Counted from the stretch's first letter, positions 48,019 to 58,064 are shown. The stretch is 64,000 nucleotides of DNA from Salinisphaera sp. T31B1 (GCF_040361275.1 NZ_APNH01000003.1:620001-684000), one strand, 5' to 3'. Numbers and translations: made by a program. Notes: generated by a model not told the origin, from the letters alone.

Positions 48019-48429
48019 TCAGTCCATGATCTTGAGTTGTCGCTCGATCATGGATCGGTCTTGACGCTGCCACGCGCGCATCTCCAGCACGCCTTTGATG
48101 TTCAGCGAGATGATCAGATACAGCGCATCCGGATAGCCCAGGCCGTCGAGATCGGCGACCGACGGTTCCGGGGGCGCGCTCGGGTGTGAATGATAGATCG
48201 CCCCCATCGTCTGACCGGCTTCGCGCATGCGCCGCAGCGCATCGATCTGTTGGGCTGGGTCCATATCGAATTCGCGGGCGGGATCGGCGGCAACGTTGGC
48301 CACCGGGTACAGCTCGACGGGCTCGCCATCGCGGGTACCGACAAAGCCGCAGACCTCGGTCTCCGGCTGCTTCTGGGCTTCGAACAGCAGCCGGGTTGCC
48401 AGGCCCCGGCTCATCTTGATGGCTTTCAC
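48019..48429 (-). CDS. M67-family JAMM metallopeptidase-like protein
   Basis: A 136-residue Mov34/MPN domain protein. The JAMM zinc site is visible: Glu in ETEVCGFVG and HSHPSAPPEPSVADLD supplying the two His and the Asp. Bacterial M67 proteins typically remove C-terminal extensions from sulfur-carrier proteins or act in cysteine and cofactor synthesis. No partner ThiS-like gene is visible here. Confidence 0.87.
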   Translation of the reverse strand: MKAIKMSRGLATRLLFEAQKQPETEVCGFVGTRDGEPVELYPVANVAADPAREFDMDPAQQIDALRRMREAGQTMGAIYHSHPSAPPEPSVADLDGLGYPDALYLIISLNIKGVLEMRAWQRQDRSMIERQLKIMD

Positions 48430-48498
48430 GGGCTCGAATAGTCAGCGAAACGGCCGGACATGATAGCGCGACCAAGCGCGCCGTACCCGCTGAGGTGT

Positions 48499-49491
48499 TC
48501 ATCGGTCACGCAGTTCGGCCTCCCACCGGCGCCGGCCGACCGGCACCAGCTCGAAATCCAGCAGCCGCCAGTCGCCGGCTTCGATCTCGGCGCGCGCCGC
48601 GTCGATACGTTCGATCAGGCCGGGCTCGTCGCAGATCGTGTCGTGCGGACAGATCAGCGCCACGCCGGTCAGCAGACGACCTTCCTCGCGCAGGCGGATT
48701 CGCGCATCGGCGACCCAGTCCAGGCTGTCCAGATAGTCGTGGATCCGGCGCCCGGCCGGGTCGAGCGCGTTGCTGCCGATACGCCGCGGTACTTCGTCGA
48801 TCAGATCGCAGGTCGCGGTGCGCAGATGGCGCAGCCCGTGCCAGAGCACGTCGATCGAGATGACTACGGTCGCCGCGATATCCGCCCACCAGACGCCCAG
48901 CCCGATGCCGATCACGCCCAGTCCCGCTGCGGCAGCGGCTCGCCAGCTGACCCGGCCCATGGTGGCATCGGCGAACAGACCCTTGTCGTGCAGCGCGATA
49001 GCCCGGCGTTGGCGGGCACGGCCGGCGAACCAGGGCACCGCAGCGCTGTAGGCGATAGCCGCCAGAATCGGCCAGCCTGGCCAGTGCCAGACGTTGTCAG
49101 CGGCGATCGTCGTCAGAGACGGGTGGCGTCCGGCGAGCCAGCCGTGGAGGGCCGAGTACAGCAGATACAGCCCCATGCAGCTGAGTGCCAGGGCAGAGGT
49201 GAGAAAGGCGATACTGCCGGCGCGATAGAAACCGTAGGGGAAACGCGGCGTCGGTTCGCGCCGCTCGACTCGGCAGGCCGTCAGGAAAGCGATCGGCGGC
49301 AGCAGTGCCCACAGGCTCTTGAGCCAGATCGCGGTCAGCGACTGGGTGCTGCCCAGCGCTGCATAGAGTGCAATCACCACGCTGATTCGCAGGCCGAGCA
49401 CCAGCCACTCCTGGCGCCGGGCCTGCGTCAGCACGCGGCGCTTTTGCGGTGGCAGACGGCCGGGCCGGCGCGGTTCAGGGCGCCGGGTCAT
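48499..49491 (-). CDS. Cation diffusion facilitator-like membrane protein lacking the canonical metal site
   Basis: About 330 residues with a CDF architecture: about six hydrophobic segments and a C-terminal cytoplasmic domain (TCDLIDEVPRR, AGRRIHDYLDSLDWVADARIRLREE). CDF proteins export Zn2+, Fe2+ or Mn2+ using Asp/His tetrads in TM2 and TM5. Here the TM2 region reads LKSLWALLPPI where DALHxxxD is expected, and the TM5 region reads ADATMGRVS, keeping one Asp. Transport activity is therefore doubtful. ATG 49491 was chosen; ATG 49545 is possible and would abut the transpeptidase gene. Confidence 0.82.
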   Translation of the reverse strand: MTRRPEPRRPGRLPPQKRRVLTQARRQEWLVLGLRISVVIALYAALGSTQSLTAIWLKSLWALLPPIAFLTACRVERREPTPRFPYGFYRAGSIAFLTSALALSCMGLYLLYSALHGWLAGRHPSLTTIAADNVWHWPGWPILAAIAYSAAVPWFAGRARQRRAIALHDKGLFADATMGRVSWRAAAAAGLGVIGIGLGVWWADIAATVVISIDVLWHGLRHLRTATCDLIDEVPRRIGSNALDPAGRRIHDYLDSLDWVADARIRLREEGRLLTGVALICPHDTICDEPGLIERIDAARAEIEAGDWRLLDFELVPVGRRRWEAELRDR

Positions 49492-49545
49492 GGGCTCGGT
49501 AGCATAGGAAGGGCGGATACGGCGCAATCGACGACCATGGCGCAC

Positions 49546-50100
49546 TCAAGGATAGATATGGATCGGCGTACCGTCGGCCACTCGTGCCCAGATATCGTCG
49601 ATCGCCGCGTTGGACACCGCAATACAGCCGTTGGTCCAGTCGCCGGTGCGCGGTCGATCGTCATAGCCGGGCTGGCCGTGAATCATGATCAGATCGCCGG
49701 GGTCCTGGCCGTCGGCCCAGGCAGACTCGCGGTCCTGCGCATCCGGATACGAGATATGAATCGAGCGGTGGAAGATGCTGTCGGGGTTGCGCCAATCCAG
49801 CGTGTAGGCGCCCTCGGGCGTCCGGTTGTCGCCGCGATGCTGTTTGGTGCCGAGCGGATTCTTGCCGAGCGCGATCGGATACTGGCCAACGATCAGTCCG
49901 TCGTCATATAGATAGATCACCCGTTCGGACTTGAGCACCACGACCAGATCCACCGTGCCGGCCCGACCGGCCCCTGGGCCGACATCCGCCAGCGCCGCGC
50001 CGGCAACCCACAGGCCGAGCATGGCGCCCAGCAGCCATTGCAGCGCGGGGCGCTGGGTCGTGAAACGTCGCTTGAACGGACTCTTCGTCGCAGTCGGCAT
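49546..50100 (-). CDS. L,D-transpeptidase (YkuD family)
   Basis: A periplasmic peptidoglycan cross-linking or protein-anchoring enzyme of 184 residues. A signal sequence (LQWLLGAMLGLWVAGAALA, about 20-38) precedes a YkuD catalytic domain with HGQPGYDDR and the catalytic Cys in DWTNGCIAVSN. Its gene is on the same strand as the CDF-like gene and directly precedes it. Confidence 0.92.
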   Translation of the reverse strand: MPTATKSPFKRRFTTQRPALQWLLGAMLGLWVAGAALADVGPGAGRAGTVDLVVVLKSERVIYLYDDGLIVGQYPIALGKNPLGTKQHRGDNRTPEGAYTLDWRNPDSIFHRSIHISYPDAQDRESAWADGQDPGDLIMIHGQPGYDDRPRTGDWTNGCIAVSNAAIDDIWARVADGTPIHIYP

Positions 50101-50268
50101 GATGCGTAGTAGTGGCGCGGCGTGGGCGGATCATAGCGCAGCCGGTGTCGCTGACCGAACCCGGCGACGGTGCGGTGGGTGCTAGGATGCAGGACATCAG
50201 GGCGATACGGCATGCGCCCGACGGTGCATGCCGCGCCTGCACGATTTCATCTTGCAACAGGACGCGTC

Positions 50269-51279
50269 ATGAGCAAAACGCCGGTCACCATCATCAAGGG
50301 CGACGGAATCGGACCCGACATCGTCAACGCCGCCTTGCGGATACTCGACGAACTCGATCCGGGGCTGGAATACGAAGAGGTCCTCGTCGGCCAGGCGGCA
50401 CTGGATGCCGGCGAGTCGGATGTGATGCCCGACTCGGCCATGGCGTCCATCGAGCGTACCGGACTGGTCCTCAAGGGCCCGGTCACCACGCCCTCGGGCA
50501 AGGGGTACCGTTCGGTCAACGTGGCGATGCGCAAGCAGTTCGATCTGTATGCGAACGTCCGGCCGACGCTGTCCATGCCGGGCACCAAGTCGCGCTATCA
50601 CGACCTGGATATCATCACGGTGCGCGAAAACAAGGGCGGGATGTATTCCGGCGAGGGCCAGACCGTCTCCGAGGACGGTACCCGGGCCGAGGCCTTGTCG
50701 GTGATCACGCGCGAGCAGTCCGAGCGCATCATCCGGTTCGCATTCGAACTCGCGCGTTCGCGCGGGCGCAAGAAGGTCACGCTCGCGCACAAGGCCAATA
50801 TCATGAAGTCGACCTCCGGGCTGTTCCTCGAGGTCGGCCGCGAAATCTCGGCGCAGTACGACGATATCGAGCATGACGAAGTCATTGTCGACGCCTGTGC
50901 GATGAAGCTGGTGATGTATCCGGAGACGTTCGACGTCATCGTCACCACCAATCTGTTCGGCGACATCATCTCGGACCTGTGTGCCGGCCTGATCGGGGGC
51001 CTGGGGCTGGCGCCCGGGGCGAATATCGGCGAAAACTGTGCGATGTTCGAAGCCGTGCACGGCAGCGCGCCGGATATCGCCGGCAAGAACATCGCCAACC
51101 CCATTTCGGTGGTGCTGGCCGCGGCACTGTTGCTCGAACACATCGGACAGCCGGACAACGCCAACCGGATTCGTACCGCGGTTCGTGCCGCCGTTGCCGA
51201 TCACGACCGAACCACACCGGATCTGGGGGGCGACGGCACCACCGATGGTTTCACTGACGCCATCATCGAGCGTCTCTGA
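50269..51279 (+). CDS. Isocitrate dehydrogenase, NAD-dependent type
   Basis: A beta-decarboxylating dehydrogenase of 336 residues. The substrate-binding RENKGGMYSGEGQ and LAHKANIMKSTSGLF blocks and the metal/cofactor region TTNLFGDIISDLCAGLIGGLG are typical. Cofactor specificity appears NAD-type from HGSAPDIAGKNIANP and from the short length compared with NADP-type Icd (about 415). Isopropylmalate or homoisocitrate dehydrogenases are close relatives, so the assignment is probable rather than certain. ATG 50269 was chosen from the family start KTPVTIIKGDGIGP. Confidence 0.88.
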   Translation: MSKTPVTIIKGDGIGPDIVNAALRILDELDPGLEYEEVLVGQAALDAGESDVMPDSAMASIERTGLVLKGPVTTPSGKGYRSVNVAMRKQFDLYANVRPTLSMPGTKSRYHDLDIITVRENKGGMYSGEGQTVSEDGTRAEALSVITREQSERIIRFAFELARSRGRKKVTLAHKANIMKSTSGLFLEVGREISAQYDDIEHDEVIVDACAMKLVMYPETFDVIVTTNLFGDIISDLCAGLIGGLGLAPGANIGENCAMFEAVHGSAPDIAGKNIANPISVVLAAALLLEHIGQPDNANRIRTAVRAAVADHDRTTPDLGGDGTTDGFTDAIIERL

Positions 51280-51298
51280 TTGCGCGCGCTGCGCGCAA
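51280..51298 (+). terminator. Hairpin immediately after the isocitrate dehydrogenase gene
   Basis: TTGCGCGC-GCT-GCGCGCAA forms a perfect 8-bp stem directly after the stop codon. It is followed by TAAAAA, not a T-run, on the plus strand, so terminator function is uncertain. Confidence 0.35.
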
Positions 51299-51333
51299 TA
51301 AAAAGCCCCTCGCTGCCGGCGGCGGCGAGGGGC
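51299..51333 (-). terminator. Rho-independent terminator of the PEP-CTERM gene
   Basis: On the minus strand, stem GCCCCTCGC / GCGAGGGGC is followed by TTTTTAT, about 38 bp past the stop codon. Confidence 0.85.
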
Positions 51334-51370
51334 CCTGTATCGCGCCCCGGGAGCGCGAACTCAGGTCGGC

Positions 51371-52063
51371 TTAGCCCATCAGGGGCGTGCCGCCGTTCAC
51401 GCGACGCTTGCGCAGGCCCCAGAGCAGGCCGGCAGCGCCGATACCGAACAGCGCCAGGCTGCCCGGCTCGGGTACGTCCTGGCTGCCGCCCAGCAGAGCG
51501 AACGCATGGTTGTCGCTTTCGAACGCATACTGCGTGCTCGTCAGCGTGATGCTGTCGAAGGTGGGCAGCGAGAAGAAGTTGACATACATGTTGGTGTTTG
51601 CAGCGGTCTGGTTGCCGTCGGCCGGGGGCATGATGTCGGTGCCCAGGAACGATGCGACTTCCGTACCGTTGAGCAGGAACGCGATCGAGTTGTAGTCGTC
51701 GATCGAACCCCAGTACAAGCCGAAGTAATCCGCGGTCGTGCCCAGCGAGAAGGTCGCAGAGACCGGCGACTGGCTCAGGTTCTGCGGCACCGTCAGGTAG
51801 GGCGTCGAGTCGGCGCTACCGCTGGCGGGAACGAACGGCGCGGCATACAGGCCAGAGGCGCTGCCGCTGACGATCGCGTAGTTGCCGGAGCAGCTGGCAT
51901 ATCCGCAGCCGCTATTGAAGTCCACGGTGGTGGCACCGGCGACGCTGGACATCGGCACGCCGTTGGCGTCGGGGGTGGCGTCGTAGGTGATGGTGGCTGC
52001 GCTGGCGGCGCCGGCGATTGCCAGCAGGGTGCCGGCTACGGCGGTCTGTCGAATGATTTTCAT
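51371..52063 (-). CDS. PEP-CTERM sorting domain protein
   Basis: A 230-residue exported protein. A signal peptide (TLLAIAGAASA, cleavage near residue 22) and a C-terminal PEP-CTERM signal (VPEPGSLALFG, a hydrophobic stretch and RKRR) mark it for exosortase processing. The central domain is Ser/Thr/Gly-rich and beta-strand rich, with a single Cys pair (CGYASC). PEP-CTERM proteins are often linked to exopolysaccharide and biofilm; no exosortase gene is in this window. The ribosome-binding site is GAGGAAG. Confidence 0.88.
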   Translation of the reverse strand: MKIIRQTAVAGTLLAIAGAASAATITYDATPDANGVPMSSVAGATTVDFNSGCGYASCSGNYAIVSGSASGLYAAPFVPASGSADSTPYLTVPQNLSQSPVSATFSLGTTADYFGLYWGSIDDYNSIAFLLNGTEVASFLGTDIMPPADGNQTAANTNMYVNFFSLPTFDSITLTSTQYAFESDNHAFALLGGSQDVPEPGSLALFGIGAAGLLWGLRKRRVNGGTPLMG

Positions 52064-52315
52064 GTTAGGTCGCTTCCTCGTGCCTGGTTGTTGTTGTTAG
52101 GAGCACGACCGATAAAGCCAGAAGCGTGCCAGGCTGCCGATTTGTCAATTTTTCAACTGGTTAGGTTTGTCGTGTGCAATTAGTCGCGAAGCCACTGCAA
52201 AGTTTCACGACAGGGGACCCTGCGGCGGCAAGACATCGGCACGCGCTGAATGACATCGTTTTTATTTTGCATACAGGCGTTTGAAGTGTCGCTTGCGCGT
52301 CCGGCTCGGCCGAAT
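52064..52315. other. Intergenic region upstream of the PEP-CTERM gene
   Basis: 252 bp carrying the ribosome-binding site and presumably the promoter of the PEP-CTERM gene. The part near 52140-52260 is AT-richer than the surroundings. No gene or clear repeat was recognised. Confidence 0.5.
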
Positions 52316-53197
52316 TCAGACGTGCGAGGTGTCATCGCTTCCGACGCGACGGCCCACGGTCACGCGCGGTCGCCCCGCCAGATCGTCCACGGTTGCGACT
52401 TCAGACAGCTGGCCATTGCGGAACAGCTGGCGAGCCGCATGACCCTGATCGAGGCCGTGTTCGACCAGCAGCCACCCGCCCGGCTCGAGATGGGCCGCAG
52501 CGCCGGCGGCGAGGGTGGCCAGATCCGCCATCCCGTTGTCTTTGGCTACCAGGGCGGTCAGCGGTTCGTGGGCCAGGGCGGGCAGGTGCGCATCACCCTC
52601 GGCTATGTACGGTGGGTTGGACACGATGGCCTGAAAACGGCGCCCTTCGATGGCACCGAACCAGTCGCCGGCGGCAAATGTCACATGACCGAGCCCCAGG
52701 CGCGCGGCGTTGCCTCGTGCAACGGAGAGTGCGCTGTCGCTGCGATCGGTGGCCGTCAGACGCCAGTGCGGGCGTTCCCGGGCCAGGGCCAGGGCAACGG
52801 CCCCCGAGCCCGTGCCCAGGTCCACGATTTGTAGCGGCCGATCGGCGGGCAGGCGAGCCAGCACTGTCTCCACCAGGGTTTCCGTATCCGGGCGCGGAAT
52901 CAGTACATCGGGGGTGACCGCCAGATCCAGGGACCAGAATCCGACCCGGCCCAGCACATAAGCCAGCGGTTCGCCGGCCAGCCGCCGAGCCGCGCACTCG
53001 GCCAGATGCACCTGTTCGGCCTGGGCGAGCGGGCGATCGCCGGCGATTATCAGCTGGGCGTCGCTGAGACCCAGGACGTGCTGCAACAGCCAGCGCGCCT
53101 CCAGGTCGGGGGTGTCGCTGACCGCAGCCAGCCGGTGGGCCAGCGCCAGGCGTGCCTGTGCCCGCGTGACCGGTTCGTCCGGCCCGGCTCGGTTCAT
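52316..53197 (-). CDS. prmC: Release factor glutamine methyltransferase PrmC
   Basis: Methylates the Gln of the GGQ motif in release factors RF1 and RF2. The protein is 293 residues, with an N-terminal helical domain and an S-adenosylmethionine Rossmann domain: IVDLGTGSGAVALALA (motif I), the catalytic VSNPPYI motif, and GFWSLDLAVTPDVLIPRPDTE. ATG 53197 overlaps the prfA stop (TGATG), giving translational coupling with its substrate's gene. Confidence 0.95.
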   Translation of the reverse strand: MNRAGPDEPVTRAQARLALAHRLAAVSDTPDLEARWLLQHVLGLSDAQLIIAGDRPLAQAEQVHLAECAARRLAGEPLAYVLGRVGFWSLDLAVTPDVLIPRPDTETLVETVLARLPADRPLQIVDLGTGSGAVALALARERPHWRLTATDRSDSALSVARGNAARLGLGHVTFAAGDWFGAIEGRRFQAIVSNPPYIAEGDAHLPALAHEPLTALVAKDNGMADLATLAAGAAAHLEPGGWLLVEHGLDQGHAARQLFRNGQLSEVATVDDLAGRPRVTVGRRVGSDDTSHV

Positions 53198-54282
53198 CAG
53201 GCCGCGCCGAGTTCGGCGAGCTGGTCGGCCTGATATTCGCTGGTCAGCGCATCGACGATTTCCTCGAGATTGCCGGCCATTACGTCGTCGAGCTTGTACA
53301 GGGTCAGATTGATGCGGTGGTCGGTGACTCGCCCCTGCGGGAAATTGTAGGTGCGGATGCGCTCCGATCGATCGCCGCTGCCCACCAGTTTCTTGCGGGT
53401 GGCCGCCTGCTCGCTGGTCTGCTTGTCCTGCTCGGCGGTCAGCAGCTTGGTCTGCAGCAGCGCCATTGCCTTGGCGCGGTTCTTGTGCTGCGAGCGCTCC
53501 TGCTGACATTCGACCACGACGCCCGTGGGTATGTGGGTGATCCGGATCGCCGAATCGGTCTTGTTGACATGCTGGCCGCCGGCACCGGCCGCGCGGAACG
53601 TATCAACGCGGAGGTCGTTGGGGTTGATATCGATCGCGCCGACTTCGTCGAGCTCCGGCAGCACAGCGACCGTACAGGCCGAGGTGTGGATACGCCCCTG
53701 GGATTCGGTGGCCGGCACTCGTTGCACGCGGTGGGCCCCGGACTCGAACTTGAGCTGGGAGAATGCGCCGGCGCCGATCAGACGGGAAATGACTTCCTTG
53801 TAGCCACCGTGCTCGCCTGCCGACTCCGAGAGTATCTCGACCTGCCAGCCGTGCTTTTCGGCATACGTCGTATACATGCGCAGCAGGTCGCCGGCGAACA
53901 GCGCGGCTTCGTCACCCCCGGTGCCGGCGCGTATCTCCAGATAAAGATTGGCGTCATCGTTGGGATCGCGCGGGATCAGATGCCGGCGCAACGCGGCTTC
54001 CAGCGAATCCAGCCGTTCGCGAGCGCCATCGAGTTCCGATTCCGCCATCTCGCGAAGTTCGGGCTCTTCGGCGTTCTGCATCTCTTCGAGATCGGCGATC
54101 TCGCCGACCAGCGCTCGCCAGGCGCGATAATCCGCCGAGAGCTCCTCGAGCTGGGCATATTCCTGCGACATGCGCCGGAACTTGTCCTGGTCGTTGATGA
54201 TTTCGGGATCCGACAGCGAGTGGGTCAGATCCTCGTGTCGTTCGACCAGTTCCTCGAGCTTGGCGCGCAGTGAATCTTTCAT
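53197..54282 (-). CDS. prfA: Peptide chain release factor 1
   Basis: Terminates translation at UAG and UAA. It has 361 residues, the normal length. The GGQ motif [18 protein letters not shown] is present, as is the PAT-like anticodon region ([13 protein letters not shown]). It is coupled to hemA upstream by a 4-bp overlap and to prmC downstream. Confidence 0.97.
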   Translation of the reverse strand: MKDSLRAKLEELVERHEDLTHSLSDPEIINDQDKFRRMSQEYAQLEELSADYRAWRALVGEIADLEEMQNAEEPELREMAESELDGARERLDSLEAALRRHLIPRDPNDDANLYLEIRAGTGGDEAALFAGDLLRMYTTYAEKHGWQVEILSESAGEHGGYKEVISRLIGAGAFSQLKFESGAHRVQRVPATESQGRIHTSACTVAVLPELDEVGAIDINPNDLRVDTFRAAGAGGQHVNKTDSAIRITHIPTGVVVECQQERSQHKNRAKAMALLQTKLLTAEQDKQTSEQAATRKKLVGSGDRSERIRTYNFPQGRVTDHRINLTLYKLDDVMAGNLEEIVDALTSEYQADQLAELGAA

Positions 54283-55595
54283 TGATCGTTCTTGCCTTGG
54301 TCTGCGTCCGAGTTCGACAGCGGTTCCATGGAATGATCGAAGGCGTCTTCGATCTGGAACAGCGCGCGGGCACCGGTCAGCAGTTCCTGCTGATGGGCGC
54401 CACGGGCTTTGCGCAGGGTCGCACTCGGCGCGTGCATGAGCTTGTTGGTAAGCGTGTGGCCCACGAAATCGAGCACATCTTCCGCGGCATCGCCGCGGGC
54501 GATGCGTCGTCGTGCCTGGGCCATCACCTGCGCGCGCGCCTGGTGGGCGCGCTCGCGCATGATGCGGATGGTATCGGTGGCCTGTCGCGAGTCCAGCCAG
54601 TCGATGTATTCCTCGATACGCGCATCGAGCATGCCGTTGGCCAGCCGCGCAGCCTGTTGACGAGAGGCCATGTTGTCGTCGATCACGCTTTGCAGATCGT
54701 CGACCGAATAAAGATAGATGTCCTCAAGTTCGCCGGCCGCCGGATCGATATCGCGGGGCACGGCCAGATCAAGCACGAACATCGGCTTGCGGCGGCGCTG
54801 CTTGACCGCGGCCTTGAGCTGGGACAAGTGCACCATATAGCCAGGGGCGGCGGTCGAGGACACGACCATGTCGGCCTCGGCCAGATGGCCGGCGATATCC
54901 GACAGGGCGATCGCATATCCGTGGTAGCGGGTCGCTAGTGCCTGGGCCCGGTCCAGGCTGCGGTTGGCGAACACCATGCGGCGTACGCCGGTCTCGGCCA
55001 GGTAGCGCGCGGCCAGATCGATGGTCTCGCCGGCGCCGATGAACATCGCGCAGGTGGTGCCCAGGTCGGCGAAGATCTGCCGGGCCAGGCTCACGCCGGC
55101 ATAGGCAACCGAGACGGGATTGGCACCGATATCGGTCTGGCTGCGGATTTGCTTGGCCACCGCGAAGCTGTGTTCGAACAGCCGGGTCAGCAGCGGGCCG
55201 GCGCCGCGGGCCGCACGGGCCGACCGGTAGGCATTTTTCATCTGGCCGAGAATCTGCGGCTCGCCCAGGATCATCGAATCCAGCCCGGCAGCAACGCGCA
55301 GGCTGTGACGCACGGTATCGCGATCGCGATAGACATAGAAATGCTGTGTCATGTCGGCACAGGGCAATCCGCGCTGGTGACACAGCCAATCGCGCAGATT
55401 CGCATCGCCCGGTGCATCGGTCACCGCGTACAGTTCGGTACGGTTGCAGGTCGACAAAATGGCGCCTTCTTCGACATGGGGCAGGCGCAAAAAGTCATCG
55501 AGCGCGGAATCGAACTGCTCGGGTGGAAAGGCGGCGGTTTCGCGCACGGACAGCGGCGCGGTGGTGTGGTTCAGGCCCACGGTCAACAGCGTCAT
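54279..55595 (-). CDS. hemA: Glutamyl-tRNA reductase
   Basis: First step of C5-pathway tetrapyrrole synthesis, making glutamate-1-semialdehyde from Glu-tRNA. It is 438 residues long. The catalytic Cys is in [23 protein letters not shown] and the NADP Rossmann domain [15 protein letters not shown] are present, and the C-terminal dimerisation helix ends the protein. It heads hemA-prfA-prmC and is divergent from the TPR gene. Confidence 0.96.
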   Translation of the reverse strand: MTLLTVGLNHTTAPLSVRETAAFPPEQFDSALDDFLRLPHVEEGAILSTCNRTELYAVTDAPGDANLRDWLCHQRGLPCADMTQHFYVYRDRDTVRHSLRVAAGLDSMILGEPQILGQMKNAYRSARAARGAGPLLTRLFEHSFAVAKQIRSQTDIGANPVSVAYAGVSLARQIFADLGTTCAMFIGAGETIDLAARYLAETGVRRMVFANRSLDRAQALATRYHGYAIALSDIAGHLAEADMVVSSTAAPGYMVHLSQLKAAVKQRRRKPMFVLDLAVPRDIDPAAGELEDIYLYSVDDLQSVIDDNMASRQQAARLANGMLDARIEEYIDWLDSRQATDTIRIMRERAHQARAQVMAQARRRIARGDAAEDVLDFVGHTLTNKLMHAPSATLRKARGAHQQELLTGARALFQIEDAFDHSMEPLSNSDADQGKNDQ

Positions 55596-55674
55596 GGCGT
55601 CATTCTACAGCCTCGGTGAAGCAAAGCGCCGGTTTGCGTGGCAGCCCGCGCGACCGGCGCGGTATCATCCGGCC

Positions 55675-57441
55675 ATGCAAACCTACGACGTGAAAGGCCC
55701 GATGCGCGCGGGCGCCGCCGGCCGCCGGTCCGGCGCGTTCGCCTACGCCGCGCTGACCGGCATGATCCTGACCATGGCCGGCTGCGCCAGCCAGACATTG
55801 CCGGAACGGACCGACGACCTGCGAATCGATGCCACCGACGTCACTTCGCCGGCATCGAGTCGCCGCGCGGCCTACGAGTACCACGTGCTGGCCGGCGAGA
55901 TGGCTATCCAGCGAGGCAATCGGGAACGCGCGGCCACTGAATATGTGGCCGCTCTGGATTATTCCAACGATGCCGAACTGGCTCAACGCGCCACCCGGAT
56001 CGCGTTGTATGCCGGTGATGCGGCGTTGGCCTATCGTGCCGCCGACGCGTGGGCGCGTGCACAGCCGGATTCTCTGGACGCCCAGCGTATCGCCACGCGG
56101 CTGGCGCTGGTCAACGACGATGCCGCCGGCCTGGCCGAGCATGCCCCGGCGCTGGTCGACGCCTCCGCCTCGCCCGATATCGGCTACTCGCTGTTGGCCG
56201 ACGTGCTCAGCGGCGAAGACCCGCACGCGGATCTGGCCGTGGAAACACTCAGTGGCATGGCTCAGCAAGACCGGGGCAGTGCAGCCGCACAATATGCTTT
56301 GGGCGTGCTGGCGCTGCGCTATGGCCGCAACGCCGTGGCCCAGCGTGCGGCCGAACGCGCGCTGGCACTTGAGCCGGAATGGAACGACGCCGTGCTGCTT
56401 CAGGCTGGCGTGTGGATACGCAACGACGAACCCGGCAAGGCACAGGCCCTGGTCGACGATTTGCCGGGCAATGCCGCCACGCGTGCGGAGTACCACATGG
56501 CCCTGGCACGTTTGTTGATCGAGGCCGACCAGGACGAGGCAGCACTCGACGAGTTCCGGCATGCGATCGCGTTGCAGCCCGATAACAACGAAGCGCGGTA
56601 TGGCCAGGCCATCCTCTCGTTGAGCCAAGGCGATCTCGATCAGGCCGAAGATGCATTCACGCGCTTGTACGAGTCCAGCGATCGCTCCGACGACGCGGCT
56701 TACTACCTGGGCACGATCGCTGAGCAGCGCCGGGATTACGCCGAGGCCGCCGGCTGGTATCAGCGCGTTGAAAACGGCGCACACGCGTTCGAATCCCAGG
56801 TGCGCGCGGCCCGAATGATCTACAAGCAGGGCGATCTGGCCGGGGCGCGGGCGCGGCTTGTTTCATTGCGTTCGACATATCCGGAACTCGCCAATCAGCT
56901 GTATGCCGCCGAGGGCCAGATGCTCTACGAGGCCAACCAGCCGGTCGCGGCGGTGGATATCTACGATCAAGGCCTTGAGGAGGTGCCGGGCAATGCAGAA
57001 CTGCTCTATGGCCGCTCGATTGCCTATGAGCGTCTGGGCCGGGTCGATGCCGCCGAGGCGGATCTGCGCGCGGTGCTCGACGACGAGCCGGACGATGCGC
57101 GCGCACTCAACGCCCTCGGTTATCTTCTGACCAACCATACGCGTGACTACGATCGCGCCCTGGACTATATCCAGAAGGCGCTTGCGGCCGACCCCGACAA
57201 TCCGGCCATTCTCGACAGCATGGGATGGGTACAGTATCGGCTCGGCCATCTAGATCAGGCCCGGCACTACCTCGAGCGCGCCTATCGTGCCTATCCCGAT
57301 GGCGAGGTCGCCGCACACCTGGGCGAAGTCCTCTGGGCCCAGGGAGATCGCGACGCGGCGCGCCGGGTCTGGCAGGATGCGTTGGCCGACAATCCGGATC
57401 ACCCGATCTTGCGTGCCACCATGAACCGACTCGATCCATGA
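55675..57441 (+). CDS. TPR-repeat outer membrane lipoprotein
   Basis: A large 588-residue protein almost entirely made of TPR-like helical repeats (about 55-580), such as AQYALGVLALRYGRNAVAQ and ARALNALGYLLTNHTRDYDRAL. The N-terminal lipobox LTMAGC suggests a lipoprotein; starting at ATG 55702 (MRAGAAGRR) gives the cleaner signal peptide. The gene between hemA and lolB in pseudomonads encodes the same kind of TPR protein, proposed as an assembly factor. It overlaps lolB by 4 bp. Confidence 0.88.
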   Translation: MQTYDVKGPMRAGAAGRRSGAFAYAALTGMILTMAGCASQTLPERTDDLRIDATDVTSPASSRRAAYEYHVLAGEMAIQRGNRERAATEYVAALDYSNDAELAQRATRIALYAGDAALAYRAADAWARAQPDSLDAQRIATRLALVNDDAAGLAEHAPALVDASASPDIGYSLLADVLSGEDPHADLAVETLSGMAQQDRGSAAAQYALGVLALRYGRNAVAQRAAERALALEPEWNDAVLLQAGVWIRNDEPGKAQALVDDLPGNAATRAEYHMALARLLIEADQDEAALDEFRHAIALQPDNNEARYGQAILSLSQGDLDQAEDAFTRLYESSDRSDDAAYYLGTIAEQRRDYAEAAGWYQRVENGAHAFESQVRAARMIYKQGDLAGARARLVSLRSTYPELANQLYAAEGQMLYEANQPVAAVDIYDQGLEEVPGNAELLYGRSIAYERLGRVDAAEADLRAVLDDEPDDARALNALGYLLTNHTRDYDRALDYIQKALAADPDNPAILDSMGWVQYRLGHLDQARHYLERAYRAYPDGEVAAHLGEVLWAQGDRDAARRVWQDALADNPDHPILRATMNRLDP

Positions 57442-58064
57442 AACAGTTTGCTGCGCTTGCGCTGGTCGCCTTCGTCATCTCCGGCTGCGCCATCATCCGC
57501 AAGCCGCCGGAAGCCGAGCCCGGCGTGGTCGATGCCGTTGCCTGGCTCGATCACAAGCGCGCCGTCGAGGATTTCGACGTCTGGGCGCTTCAGGGACGCG
57601 TGGCCACCGGTCAGCTGCTGGGCTGGACCGGCAACCTCAGCTGGCGTCAGAACGCGGAGCATTTCGATGTGCGTTTGTCCGGTCCACTGGGTGCAGGCGG
57701 TTTCCGCGCCGAGGGCAGCCTCGAACAGGGTGTGATCATCCATACCAAGGACCGTCGTATGGTGACCACGGAGCCCGATGCGCTCGTCGAGCGCACTTTG
57801 GGGTGGACCTTCCCGCTGGAACCCTTGCGCTACTGGGCGCGCGGTCTGCCTGCGCCCGGGCAATATCAGAGCATCAGCGTGGACGGTGAGGGGCATCTCG
57901 TAGCTCTGGATCAGCAGGGCTGGAGGCTGTCGTTTCCTGCCTATTCGAGCCCCGAAGGCGCGCCGGCACTGCCGCGACGCATCGTGCTCGACAACGGCGA
58001 GACCCGGATTCGCCTGGTCGTGGACCGCTGGCTGGACAACGATGACGCATCCGGGACGAATTGA
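57438..58064 (+). CDS. lolB: Outer-membrane lipoprotein receptor LolB
   Basis: Receives lipoproteins from LolA and inserts them in the outer membrane. The 208-residue protein has a lipoprotein signal with lipobox VISGC and the LolB fold (WALQGRVATGQLLGWTGNLSWRQ, LGWTFPLEPLRYWARGLPAP). It is translationally coupled to the TPR gene. In gammaproteobacteria ispE normally follows; here a non-coding region with tRNA-Gln follows instead. Confidence 0.93.
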   Translation: MKQFAALALVAFVISGCAIIRKPPEAEPGVVDAVAWLDHKRAVEDFDVWALQGRVATGQLLGWTGNLSWRQNAEHFDVRLSGPLGAGGFRAEGSLEQGVIIHTKDRRMVTTEPDALVERTLGWTFPLEPLRYWARGLPAPGQYQSISVDGEGHLVALDQQGWRLSFPAYSSPEGAPALPRRIVLDNGETRIRLVVDRWLDNDDASGTN

